A program made the position numbers and the translations under genes. 64,000 bases of DNA from Butyricimonas sp. Marseille-P3923 (GTDB lineage: Bacteria; Bacteroidota; Bacteroidia; Bacteroidales; Marinifilaceae), in the NCBI RefSeq assembly GCF_900184685.1, contig NZ_FXXL01000007.1:2046001-2110000 (forward strand). The letters are read 5' to 3'. Below, piece by piece: positions 41,015 through 49,333 of the stretch (positions are counted from its first letter, which is position 1; each line of letters opens with the position of its first letter). The notes under the pieces are model-generated. The model saw only the letters and a list, made by a program, of their open reading frames with translations, ran no database searches and had not been told where the DNA came from.

Positions 41015-41815
41015 TCATTTACGGCGGCGTAATAAATAACAAACAATAAATATCAGCAAAAAACAAAGCACAATCGTTGCCCCGGACGGGAGCTTCAATG
41101 CTGCTGACGCGAAAAGCCCGATAACAGAACCCACGCAACTAATAATCGTGGATAAAACCAATTGTTTCGTGAAGTTCTTGTAAAACATACCCGCTATTGC
41201 TTGAGGCATCGTCAGGTAAGAAATCACCAAAATAATTCCCGCCAACTTCATACACAGCACGATACACAAGGCTATCAGCACGGTAATACCAATCTCCAAC
41301 CCGTTTAAAGCGACAAAATGCGTCCGACTGTACTCCTTGTCAAAAGCGATATAAAACAACGGACGATAAAACTTCGCGAAAAACAAGATAATTGCCAGAC
41401 ACAACACTCCCGACAGAATCACCTGTTCCCCCGTGACCGTAAGAATATTCCCGAACAGATAAGACAATAAATTAGGCGCGTATCCCGGAGTCAGATAAAT
41501 AAACAACACTCCTATCGCCATACCCGCCGACCAAAAGATACCAATCAAAGAATCTTCCTTAAACCGCTTATTATCCGAAAGGTATAAAATACAAAATGCC
41601 GCTGCCAAGGCAAACACGGCAGCCCCGAAAAGAGGTGACAAACCTAAAAAATAAGCCAATCCCAATCCCCCGAAAGAAGCATGCGTGATCCCCCCGCTAA
41701 TAAAAACCATTCGTTTGGCAACAATATATGTCCCGATTAACCCACAACTCACGCCGATCAATATCGTGCACAAAATTGCGTTCTGGAAAAAACCGTATCT
41801 TAATAATTCAAACAC
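41015..41815 (-). CDS. znuB: Metal (zinc) ABC transporter permease
   Basis: 266 residues with about eight membrane helices of the ABC-3 permease family. It includes GGITHASFGGLGLAYFLG near the N-terminus and SYLTMPQAIAGMFYKN in the coupling region. With znuC and znuA it forms a high-affinity importer. Zinc is the likely metal, but manganese or iron cannot be excluded. Last gene of the operon. Confidence 0.9.
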   Translation of the reverse strand: MFELLRYGFFQNAILCTILIGVSCGLIGTYIVAKRMVFISGGITHASFGGLGLAYFLGLSPLFGAAVFALAAAFCILYLSDNKRFKEDSLIGIFWSAGMAIGVLFIYLTPGYAPNLLSYLFGNILTVTGEQVILSGVLCLAIILFFAKFYRPLFYIAFDKEYSRTHFVALNGLEIGITVLIALCIVLCMKLAGIILVISYLTMPQAIAGMFYKNFTKQLVLSTIISCVGSVIGLFASAALKLPSGATIVLCFLLIFIVCYLLRRRK

Positions 41816-41822
41816 CTTGGTA

Positions 41823-41853
41823 ATTTTAGATTTATGATTTATGATTTTAGATT
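41823..41853. repeat. Short copy of the GATTTATGATT repeat inside the znu operon
   Basis: TTTAGATTTATGATTTATGATTTTAGATT lies in the 63-bp znuC-znuB gap, the only large gap in an otherwise compact operon. Confidence 0.55.
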
Positions 41854-41878
41854 CCCACCGCGCAAGGACAGTGTTTTT

Positions 41879-42634
41879 TCAATTTTCAATTGCCTTGTCG
41901 TGATCCAACAACACCCGATGCGGTACGGTTCCGTGGGAAATCAACTCGATCGGACAGTTATACAACTTCAACTGTTCCGGTGTAATCAAGTTCGATTCGT
42001 GATAATGCAATCCCCCGTTCACGCAAGCAATAGTCTTCACGTAGGAACAAATAGTTCCCAAATCGTGTGAAACCATCACGATACTCATTTTCTCGTTCAA
42101 CTCTTTCAACAAAGAATAAAACTCAATCTCGAAATTCGAATCCACGTAAGTGGACGGTTCATCCAGAATCAGTATTTTCGGGGAGGATATGATAGCCCGA
42201 CACAAAAATACCCGCTGCATCTGTCCCCCGGAAAGCTCTCCGATTGGACGATTTTTATATCTGAGCATGCCATACTTTTCCAATATCTCATCCACCTTCC
42301 CTCGGTCAGCTTTCGTGTAAGAATGAAATATCCCTTTCTCGGACATCAATCCGGATAACACTACTTCCTTTACACTGATCGGGAAACGAGCGTCGAACTT
42401 ACTGTTTTGAGGCAAATACCCGAACAACGATTGCTTGGACGTGTGATAAATGATCTTCCCGGAGAAAGGCTTTATCAACCCTAATATAACCTTTAACAAA
42501 GTCGTTTTCCCCCCCCCGTTCGGCCCGATAATTCCAACAAAATCATTCTCCCGTATGGTCAAGTTCACTCCTTGCAACACGGTCGTCTGCTCGTAACCTG
42601 CCGAAATATCCTTCAACTCCAAAATCTCTTTCAT
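41879..42634 (-). CDS. znuC: Metal (zinc) ABC transporter ATP-binding protein
   Basis: 251 residues. Walker A is GPNGGGKT (37-44), the signature LSGGQMQRVFLCRA is near residue 137, Walker B is ILILDEPSTYVD and the switch histidine is in MVSHDLG. Four bases separate it from znuA. Confidence 0.92.
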   Translation of the reverse strand: MKEILELKDISAGYEQTTVLQGVNLTIRENDFVGIIGPNGGGKTTLLKVILGLIKPFSGKIIYHTSKQSLFGYLPQNSKFDARFPISVKEVVLSGLMSEKGIFHSYTKADRGKVDEILEKYGMLRYKNRPIGELSGGQMQRVFLCRAIISSPKILILDEPSTYVDSNFEIEFYSLLKELNEKMSIVMVSHDLGTICSYVKTIACVNGGLHYHESNLITPEQLKLYNCPIELISHGTVPHRVLLDHDKAIEN

Positions 42635-42638
42635 CCGG

Positions 42639-43502
42639 TTATTCCATTTTTTGTTCTATAATCTGAAGCAACGATTCCATTTCCTTTTTCCAGTCCGCAC
42701 TCAACGGATCAATGGCAATAACCTCGCCGTCGATCTCCCGGGCTATAGCTTTGGCATTCATCACGTCAAACTGGTTCTGGATAAATACAATCTTTATACC
42801 TTTTGCCCGACAAGTATCGACCACCGCCTTGATATGTGACGGATTGGGTTCTTTTCCCTCGTCCTCGATCGCGATCTGTTCCATACCGTAATCTTTCGCC
42901 AGATAAGTCAAAGCCGGATGATAAATCAAGAAAGTCTTGTTCTGCTTCGCGGGAATAATCCTTCGGGCTTCCGCATCGATACTGTCAATCTCCTGTTTGA
43001 ACTGCTTGAAATTCTGCTCGAACTCGGTCTTCTTCTCCGGGAACTTTTCAGATAACACCTTACATATCGTTTGCGCCATCATACCCGCGTATCTTGGAGA
43101 CATCCACACGTGAGGGTCAAAATTACCGGGGTGTGTATGATGATGCCCGCAATCACACGTTCCCTCTTCCAACTCCATCCCCTCGGATTGCTTCACGAGT
43201 TGTATATGCTTCTCCTGTTTTTCCAGAAAAGGATACAAATTACTAATCTCGAAAGGCAGATACCCCACAGCAAAATAGATAGAACTATTATGCAACGCTT
43301 TCAACTGTTCGGTACTTAAATCACTCACGGCAGGATTAGCCCCCGGCGGAATCATCACGTTCACCTTCACGTAATCCCCCGCGATACGCTCCACGAAATA
43401 ACGTTGAGGCAAGATACTCACGCTGATCGTCTTCTCCCGATCCTTGTTTTCATCACAAGCCCAAAGCAAGGCAACCAACATTAAAATGATTCCTATTCTC
43501 AT
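42639..43502 (-). CDS. znuA: Metal (zinc) ABC transporter substrate-binding lipoprotein
   Basis: 287 residues with a lipoprotein signal (ALLWAC, Cys16). It belongs to the cluster A-I binding proteins. A short histidine-rich loop, CDCGHHHTHPGNFDPHVW (about 114-131), precedes the conserved DPHVWMSP, as in zinc-specific members. Later metal-site regions are YHPALTYLAKDYG and IQNQFD. It overlaps luxS by four bases. Confidence 0.92.
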   Translation of the reverse strand: MRIGIILMLVALLWACDENKDREKTISVSILPQRYFVERIAGDYVKVNVMIPPGANPAVSDLSTEQLKALHNSSIYFAVGYLPFEISNLYPFLEKQEKHIQLVKQSEGMELEEGTCDCGHHHTHPGNFDPHVWMSPRYAGMMAQTICKVLSEKFPEKKTEFEQNFKQFKQEIDSIDAEARRIIPAKQNKTFLIYHPALTYLAKDYGMEQIAIEDEGKEPNPSHIKAVVDTCRAKGIKIVFIQNQFDVMNAKAIAREIDGEVIAIDPLSADWKKEMESLLQIIEQKME

Positions 43503-43981
43503 TCGCCCGGATATATCAGATTCTTTTCCTCGATCACGTCCAGCACTTCCGCCAGATATTTAGCAGCCTCGTATTTCGCCATCGGCAGATTATGTAATAG
43601 ATAATTACCACAATCTTTTGCAGCAACACCGGGAACTTCACCTTCAAAATCACGAATAAAACGGAATGTTTCCCGCATCAATTCCACGATATCACGAGAA
43701 GTCAAATCACCCCGCATCAAAAAATAATTTCCCGTGCAGCACCCCATCGGTCCCCAGAAAATAATCTTGTCGCCCCACGTCTCGTGATTTCTTAAATAAG
43801 TCGCCGCGAGATGTTCTATCGTGTGCAATTCCCCCTGTCCCAACACGGGCTCTCGGTTAGGCTCCTTCATACGTATATCAAACGTCGTGATCACCTCTTC
43901 TCCTACATAATCTTTACGGGACACGTAGATTCCCCGCGACAGGCGAAGATGATCTATGGTAAAACTAGGTATTTTTTTCAT
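43499..43981 (-). CDS. luxS: S-ribosylhomocysteine lyase
   Basis: It splits S-ribosylhomocysteine to homocysteine and the precursor of autoinducer 2. The metal-binding HTIEH (about 53-57) and the catalytic region GPMGCCTGNYFL (about 80) are intact, as is KDCGNYL near the C-terminus. Length 160 aa is normal. It lies between mtnN (gap 2 bp) and znuA (overlap 4 bp), so methyl-cycle recycling and metal uptake are co-transcribed. The enzyme itself needs a divalent metal. Confidence 0.96.
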   Translation of the reverse strand: MKKIPSFTIDHLRLSRGIYVSRKDYVGEEVITTFDIRMKEPNREPVLGQGELHTIEHLAATYLRNHETWGDKIIFWGPMGCCTGNYFLMRGDLTSRDIVELMRETFRFIRDFEGEVPGVAAKDCGNYLLHNLPMAKYEAAKYLAEVLDVIEEKNLIYPGE

Positions 43982-43983
43982 CT

Positions 43984-44679
43984 TTATTCTTCTGATAAAA
44001 CAGTGATTAACTTTCTAATCATCTCGAAAGAGCGTTTGGGAGCCTCTTCCCAGAAATTCAAATATTGATTGTAATGATCTTTCACTCCCGGGGTATCGCT
44101 AATAATACGATAACTCAAGAAAGGTACGCCACACAAGTAGCATACTTGCGCGATAGCGGTCGATTCCATATCAACCGCCAAGCCTTCGGGAAAACGCTTT
44201 TTGATCTCGGTCAACTCCTCTTTCTCCGTCACGAAACGATCACCGCTGCAAATCAATCCCCCGTATACATTCCCGTCATGTTTCACGGACAAAGCCTGTT
44301 CATACAATTTCTTATCCGAAACAAAACGAGCCGGCAATCCTTGAATCTGCCCGTACTCGTTTCCCTCGCCACACCACACGTCATGATAAACCATGTTCTC
44401 CCCGATCACGATATCCATAACTTGTGTCAACGGGTCTATTCCCCCGGCAACACCCGTGTTTACAATCACCTCCGGGGCATATTGCCGGATCATTTCCAAC
44501 GTCCCTACCGCCGCACAAACCTTACCGATCCCGCTTTTGGCCAACACGACGTCAACTTCTCCCATACGCCCCTCGATAAAGGGGATTCCCCGAACCAAAC
44601 GTTCCTTTCCCCCGTCAAGTAAAGATTTCACCAGACCGTATTCCGAAGTCATGGCTACAATTATACCGATCTTCTTCAT
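43984..44679 (-). CDS. mtnN: 5'-methylthioadenosine/S-adenosylhomocysteine nucleosidase
   Basis: 231 residues. It removes adenine from S-adenosylhomocysteine and methylthioadenosine. GIIVAMTSEYGLVKSLL at the N-terminus, VNTGVAGGIDP (about 73-83), VDMESTAIAQVCYLCGVPF (about 168-186) and ISDTPG identify it. It supplies the substrate of LuxS, encoded 2 bp downstream. Confidence 0.95.
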   Translation of the reverse strand: MKKIGIIVAMTSEYGLVKSLLDGGKERLVRGIPFIEGRMGEVDVVLAKSGIGKVCAAVGTLEMIRQYAPEVIVNTGVAGGIDPLTQVMDIVIGENMVYHDVWCGEGNEYGQIQGLPARFVSDKKLYEQALSVKHDGNVYGGLICSGDRFVTEKEELTEIKKRFPEGLAVDMESTAIAQVCYLCGVPFLSYRIISDTPGVKDHYNQYLNFWEEAPKRSFEMIRKLITVLSEE

Positions 44680-44685
44680 CTTTTT

Positions 44686-45324
44686 TTATTGAAAAAATGG
44701 ATTCATACGTTTCTCTTCTCCTATCGTGGTAAACCCGCCGTGTCCCGGTATTACCCGCACATCATCCGGCAACACGAACAATTTTTCCCGGATTCCGTCT
44801 ATCAACTGACTCATATCTCCCCCGGGTAAATCTGCGCGTCCGATACTCCCTTGGAACAACACATCCCCGGCAACAAGCAATTTATCCTGTTCGCTATAGA
44901 AACAAAGTCCCCCCGGAGAATGTCCCGGTACATGGATCACCTTCAATTCCGAATGTCCGAATTTCACGACATCCCCGTCATGCAAATATTCTCCCAATGC
45001 CGGAGGCGGTGTAATTCCCCGTATTCCCAACATCGCCGCATACTTCTCCGCGTCTTCCACCCAAAACGAATCCGCTTCATGCGCCCGGGCAGACAACCCG
45101 TATTCGTCCAGCATAAAATTATTCCCGAAAATATGATCTATATGCAAGTGCGTATTCAACAACGCTACCGGTTTCAAATGATTTTCCGCCAGAAAATCTA
45201 TCAAACGTCGCTCTTCGTCTTTCGAAAAACAACCGCAATCAATCACCACGGCTTCCCCCGTTTCATCGTACAACACAATCGTGTTCTCCTGCCATGGATT
45301 ATTAACAAATACTTTTATCTTCAT
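44686..45324 (-). CDS. MBL-fold metallohydrolase (glyoxalase II-like)
   Basis: 212 residues of the GloB-like group. The zinc-binding THLHIDH is at 58-64, with HVPGHSPGGLCFY, GDVLFQGSIGRADLPGG and PGHGGFTTIGEEKR following. The substrate is unknown; hydroxyacylglutathione or another thioester is possible. It opens the mtnN-luxS-znuACB operon, with 6 bp to mtnN. Confidence 0.9.
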   Translation of the reverse strand: MKIKVFVNNPWQENTIVLYDETGEAVVIDCGCFSKDEERRLIDFLAENHLKPVALLNTHLHIDHIFGNNFMLDEYGLSARAHEADSFWVEDAEKYAAMLGIRGITPPPALGEYLHDGDVVKFGHSELKVIHVPGHSPGGLCFYSEQDKLLVAGDVLFQGSIGRADLPGGDMSQLIDGIREKLFVLPDDVRVIPGHGGFTTIGEEKRMNPFFQ

Positions 45325-45345
45325 CTATCATGCATTTTATTCAGA

Positions 45346-45353
45346 CAAAAATA
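45346..45353 (-). promoter_or_regulatory. Probable -7 box of the MBL-mtnN-luxS-znu operon
   Basis: The minus strand reads TATTTTTG, 21 nt before the first ATG. A T-run 21 bp further upstream may serve as the -33 element. No obvious palindromic Zur/Fur operator was found overlapping it. Confidence 0.5.
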
Positions 45354-45383
45354 ACATAAAATCGCGAGAACGAGAAAAAAACC

Positions 45384-46484
45384 TCATTGTTCCACCTTCT
45401 CATTCCGAACTATTTCCCCGATAGTAGGTACAAGTACTTCAAAAGGGACATCTTCTCTCATCTTCAACGCATTCTTCAACGGCTCATCCCAAGGATGCCT
45501 TGCCAAAGCATATTTCGAATGATGCACCGTCAAAACTCTTTTCGCGCCCAAATCCTTCGCGATCTGTTCCAAGTAATCCGGCATCACGTGAATATACTTC
45601 CAATCTTCATTATATTGCCCGTTCTCGATGACCGCAAGATCAATACCCGGGAAACGCTTGCCAATCTCGGCGAAATGCGTGTCATACCCCCCATCACCAC
45701 CTATATATATCTTCCTCGAGGGACTCTCCACGAGAAAAGAAGCCCACAATGTCCGGTTGGCAGACAATCCCCGTCCCGAGAAGTGACGCACCGGCAAACA
45801 ATAAACGGCAAAACCATCATCCAGCACGGAGTCTTCAAACCAATCCAATTCCACGACACGTTCCTTGTCAAATCCCCAATACTCGAAATGTTCCCCGACT
45901 CCCAATCCGCATATAACCTTGCCAACCCGATTCTTCAATGCAGTCACGGTTCCGTAGTCCAAATGATCCCAATGGTCATGGGAAATCACCAGATAATCGA
46001 TATCCGGCATATCTTCCGGCTTATAAACATCCGTTCCCTTGAAAGGCTTATTGACAAATGATACCGGGGAAGCCATGCAAAATACCGGATCGACCAGTAT
46101 TCTTTTTCCTCCCGTTTGGATCAGATAGGATGAATGCCCGAACCACACGACCACCTCCTCGTCCAAGGGGATACTCCGCAAATCTGTCTTAATGACAGGC
46201 ACTGCCGTCTCCGGTCGCAGCCTTTCTGTTTTTCTGAATAAAAAATCAATCATAGTCCCGACACGCCCCTTGTCAGAAGCAATCATCACGGTTTCATGCA
46301 AATTTTGAAACCGTCCGTCCCTGTAATGAGGCGAACGCTTCACACGCTCCATTCGCTCCCCCCGGGGAAGTCTGCCAAAACTTCGTTGATTCACGAAAAC
46401 AACCGCTATCACGGCAATCACCGCGACAACGCCTAATACACTCCAAATTACCATGTGTCTCCTATGCTTTTTTAATGACCTCAT
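45384..46484 (-). CDS. Membrane-anchored MBL-fold hydrolase (UlaG/NAPE-PLD-like)
   Basis: 366 residues from ATG 46484; the frame is open to a GTG at 46517. An N-terminal membrane helix (about 11-32) is followed by the MBL domain (about 110-350). VWFGHSSYLI, the motif SHDHWDHLDYGT, GGDGGYDTHF and VHHSKYALARHPWDEP are typical of the NAPE-PLD-like branch. Substrate unknown; a phosphodiester or lipid is possible. It is likely a single-gene unit. Confidence 0.85.
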   Translation of the reverse strand: MRSLKKHRRHMVIWSVLGVVAVIAVIAVVFVNQRSFGRLPRGERMERVKRSPHYRDGRFQNLHETVMIASDKGRVGTMIDFLFRKTERLRPETAVPVIKTDLRSIPLDEEVVVWFGHSSYLIQTGGKRILVDPVFCMASPVSFVNKPFKGTDVYKPEDMPDIDYLVISHDHWDHLDYGTVTALKNRVGKVICGLGVGEHFEYWGFDKERVVELDWFEDSVLDDGFAVYCLPVRHFSGRGLSANRTLWASFLVESPSRKIYIGGDGGYDTHFAEIGKRFPGIDLAVIENGQYNEDWKYIHVMPDYLEQIAKDLGAKRVLTVHHSKYALARHPWDEPLKNALKMREDVPFEVLVPTIGEIVRNEKVEQ

Positions 46485-46570
46485 ATCAATCCTTTTAATT
46501 ATCAAACACCGTGCCACTCAATTCCATAAAGACACAACGTCATTATAAATTAGTGTGTTTTATCAAAAAA

Positions 46571-46648
46571 ATAAGGTTTATAAAGAAGCCCCTCGTGAGG
46601 AATGGCAACTTTATAAACCTTATGAACCTTATAAACTTTACGAACTCC
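46571..46648. repeat. Intergenic inverted repeat (TTTATAAAGTTCATAAGG family)
   Basis: AAGGTTTATAAAG on the left faces CTTTATAAACCTTATGAACC on the right, with GCCCCTCGTGAGG between. It lies after the last gene of the glnS-yitT unit. Confidence 0.7.
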
Positions 46649-47545
46649 CTAAGTCCGCAGCGTATCAAATCCCCTACCGTACACACCCATGACCGTATTC
46701 ATCGTGAGGAACGCGTCCGGATCAGCCAATTTCGTCACACGCATAATATTCTGCATCTCACTCTTGCGGGCTACCACAATTAACATTTTGCGTGCCTCAC
46801 CCGTGTACCAGCCTTGACAATCCACGACGGTTACACCCCGTTTCAAATCATGAGTAATCAGATCGGCAACCTCCTTGTATTTTAACGAAAAAATAAAGAA
46901 CTGCACGGATTGCATCTGTCCCGTGAACACGAGGTCAATCGTGTACGAGTTCACACCCATGACCACGTAACCGTAGATAATCGTGGCAATCTTTGCCGTC
47001 GGATCGACTGTCGTGTTTTCCCCGATAAAATAACTACAACCGATAATAAACACATCTATATACATGATAATCTTACCGGGACTGATATTCCGGTACTTGT
47101 TAATCATCATTGCCACGATATCCGTACCCGCCGTACTGCCTCCATTGGCAAGCGAAATCCCGATACCCGCACCACACATGATACCGGAAAGTACCGCGCA
47201 CATGAATTTGTCCTCCAACAGCGGCTCATGAATCAGATTCTGTAACAAACTCAACAGGAACGAACTCATGAAAATAGCATATATCGTCTTGAAACCGAAC
47301 CGGGGCCCGAGCACCTTAATTGCTATTGCCACCAGCAAAAAGTTAATCACGAAATAGCTATACCCTATAGGAATCACCTCCCCGGAAAGAAAATAAATAA
47401 TTGTCGAAATACCGGTCACACCACCGCCCACCATACGATGCGGCGCCAAAAACGCGGTAACGGCAAAAGTATAGATCAGCAAACCGAACGTAATCAACAA
47501 GTACGCCCGCGCTTCTCTTGCAAACTTATCCCTCGTAACTTTCAT
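46649..47545 (-). CDS. YitT family membrane protein (DUF161-DUF2179)
   Basis: 298 residues. Five to six membrane helices (about 15-195) include GGVTGISTIIYF and LANGGSTAGTDIVAMMINK, both family signatures. A C-terminal cytoplasmic DUF2179 domain (about 215-290) contains RGVTVVDCQGWYTGEARK. Function unknown. Four bases separate it from glnS, so the two are co-transcribed. Confidence 0.9.
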   Translation of the reverse strand: MKVTRDKFAREARAYLLITFGLLIYTFAVTAFLAPHRMVGGGVTGISTIIYFLSGEVIPIGYSYFVINFLLVAIAIKVLGPRFGFKTIYAIFMSSFLLSLLQNLIHEPLLEDKFMCAVLSGIMCGAGIGISLANGGSTAGTDIVAMMINKYRNISPGKIIMYIDVFIIGCSYFIGENTTVDPTAKIATIIYGYVVMGVNSYTIDLVFTGQMQSVQFFIFSLKYKEVADLITHDLKRGVTVVDCQGWYTGEARKMLIVVARKSEMQNIMRVTKLADPDAFLTMNTVMGVYGRGFDTLRT

Positions 47546-47549
47546 TGTA

Positions 47550-49253
47550 TTAATTGTTTTGTTTTGCCCACGTATCCTTTAATCCCACGGTACGATTAAA
47601 CACCAGTGCCCTCGGTTTGGAATCTTTATCCACGCAGAAATACCCCAAACGCTGGAACTGGAAACGATCGCCTTCCTTGGCATCTTTCAAACTCGGTTCC
47701 AACTTGCACCCGGTCAACACTCTCAACGAATTCTCGTTCAAGAACTCTTTGAAATCGATATCCTTGTGCCCGGCAGGATCCGGATCTTTAAACAAACGAT
47801 CGTATAAACGTACCTCCGCCTCTATCGCGTCGGGTGCGGAAACCCAGTGAAGTGTTCCCTTTACCTTCCGGTTGCTCGCAGCACCGGTACCACTACGCGT
47901 TTCGGCATCGTACGTGCAATGGATTGTCGTAACATTTCCTTCCGCATCTTTCTCCACGCTCTCGCATTTCACGATATACGCACCTTTCAACCGTACTTCG
48001 TTGCCGATCGTCATCCGGAAGAACTTCTTCGGGGCGTCTTCCATGAAATCATCCCGCTCGATAAACAACTCACGGGAGAACGGCACCATTCTCGTTCCGG
48101 CAGCCTCATCTTCCGGGTTATTCTCGATCTCAACCACTTCGGTCTGTCCTTCCGGATAGTTATCTATCACCACCCGCACCGGATCAAGTACCGCCATTAC
48201 ACGGGGAGCCACCTTGTTCAAATGTTCCCGCACGCAAAACTCCAACAACGCCATATCGACCACGATCTCCCGGCGTGCCACCCCCACTTTTTCGGCAAAA
48301 GCACGAATAGACTCGGGCGTGTATCCCGCGCGACGCAAAGCCGTGATTGTAGGCATCCGGGGATCATCCCACCCGGCAACAATACCTTTCTGCACCAGTT
48401 CCAACAAACGGCGTTTACTCATCACCGTGTAACTCAAATTACGACGGGCAAACTCGATCTGACGAGGACGGTATTCCGTGTCGAACAACTGATCCAAAAA
48501 CCAATTGTATAACGGGCGATGCACCTCGAACTCTAAAGTACAAATAGAATGAGTAATCCCCTCAATATAATCACTTTGCCCGTGCGTGAAATCATACATC
48601 GGGTAGATACACCATTTATCACCCGTGCGGTGATGCGCCACGTGCATGATCCGGTACAAAATAGGGTCACGCATCAACATGTTGGACGAGGCCATATCTA
48701 TTTTAGCCCGCAATACTTTCTCCCCGGCTTGAAACTCCCCTGCCTTCATCCGCCGGAATAAATCCAGATTTTCTTCTGGAGTCCTATCCCGGTAAGGACT
48801 GTTCACTCCCGGTTCCATCGGGTTCATACGTTGCGCGCTGATCACCTCTGCCGGTTGGTCATCCACGTAAGCTTTTCCCTCCGCGATCAACTTCTCCGCC
48901 CAATCATACAATTGCTGGAAATAATCGGAGGCGTAATGAGTTTCCCCTTCCCACTGGAAACCTAACCATTGAATATCTTGTTGTATGGAATCAATATACT
49001 CGACATCCTCTTTAGAAGGATTCGTGTCATCAAAACGCAGATTGCACTTACCGTTGTACTTGGCAGCCAATCCGAAATTCAAGCAAATAGAAGTTGCATG
49101 ACCGATATGCAAATAACCGTTCGGCTCGGGCGGGAAACGCGTATGTACCCGACCGCCGTTCTTCCCCTCGGCCAACTCCTCCTCAATAATCTGTTCGATG
49201 AAGTTCAACGATTTGCCTTCACCTTCTTCTTCCACGAGATAATTCTTATCCAT
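47550..49253 (-). CDS. glnS: Glutaminyl-tRNA synthetase
   Basis: 567 residues, class I synthetase. [20 protein letters not shown] holds the HIGH motif (near residue 45) and [12 protein letters not shown] is the KMSKS-equivalent (near 277). The C-terminal two-barrel anticodon-binding part is complete. Possession of glnS indicates direct charging of tRNA-Gln. A -7 box lies about 30 nt upstream, divergent from the porin gene. Confidence 0.96.
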   Translation of the reverse strand: MDKNYLVEEEGEGKSLNFIEQIIEEELAEGKNGGRVHTRFPPEPNGYLHIGHATSICLNFGLAAKYNGKCNLRFDDTNPSKEDVEYIDSIQQDIQWLGFQWEGETHYASDYFQQLYDWAEKLIAEGKAYVDDQPAEVISAQRMNPMEPGVNSPYRDRTPEENLDLFRRMKAGEFQAGEKVLRAKIDMASSNMLMRDPILYRIMHVAHHRTGDKWCIYPMYDFTHGQSDYIEGITHSICTLEFEVHRPLYNWFLDQLFDTEYRPRQIEFARRNLSYTVMSKRRLLELVQKGIVAGWDDPRMPTITALRRAGYTPESIRAFAEKVGVARREIVVDMALLEFCVREHLNKVAPRVMAVLDPVRVVIDNYPEGQTEVVEIENNPEDEAAGTRMVPFSRELFIERDDFMEDAPKKFFRMTIGNEVRLKGAYIVKCESVEKDAEGNVTTIHCTYDAETRSGTGAASNRKVKGTLHWVSAPDAIEAEVRLYDRLFKDPDPAGHKDIDFKEFLNENSLRVLTGCKLEPSLKDAKEGDRFQFQRLGYFCVDKDSKPRALVFNRTVGLKDTWAKQNN

Positions 49254-49281
49254 ACTGAAAATTTTATAACATATTCGACCG

Positions 49282-49289
49282 CAAAGGTA
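49282..49289 (-). promoter_or_regulatory. Probable -7 box of glnS
   Basis: The minus strand reads TACCTTTG, with TTTT 19 bp upstream in the place of the -33 element. It is 28 nt from the ATG. Confidence 0.55.
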
Positions 49290-49319
49290 ATTAATTTATG
49301 AGAGTTTTAAAAGTTTCCG

Positions 49320-49327
49320 TATATTTG
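49320..49327 (+). promoter_or_regulatory. Probable -7 box of the porin gene, next to its start codon
   Basis: TATATTTG ends six bases before the ATG at 49334. The predicted transcript would be leaderless or nearly so. Confidence 0.5.
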
Positions 49328-49333
49328 CACGCC

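Noticed and set aside
47847-48512. 221-codon open frame antisense to glnS
   Set aside because: A shadow of glnS codon use; composition is atypical and no motif was found.
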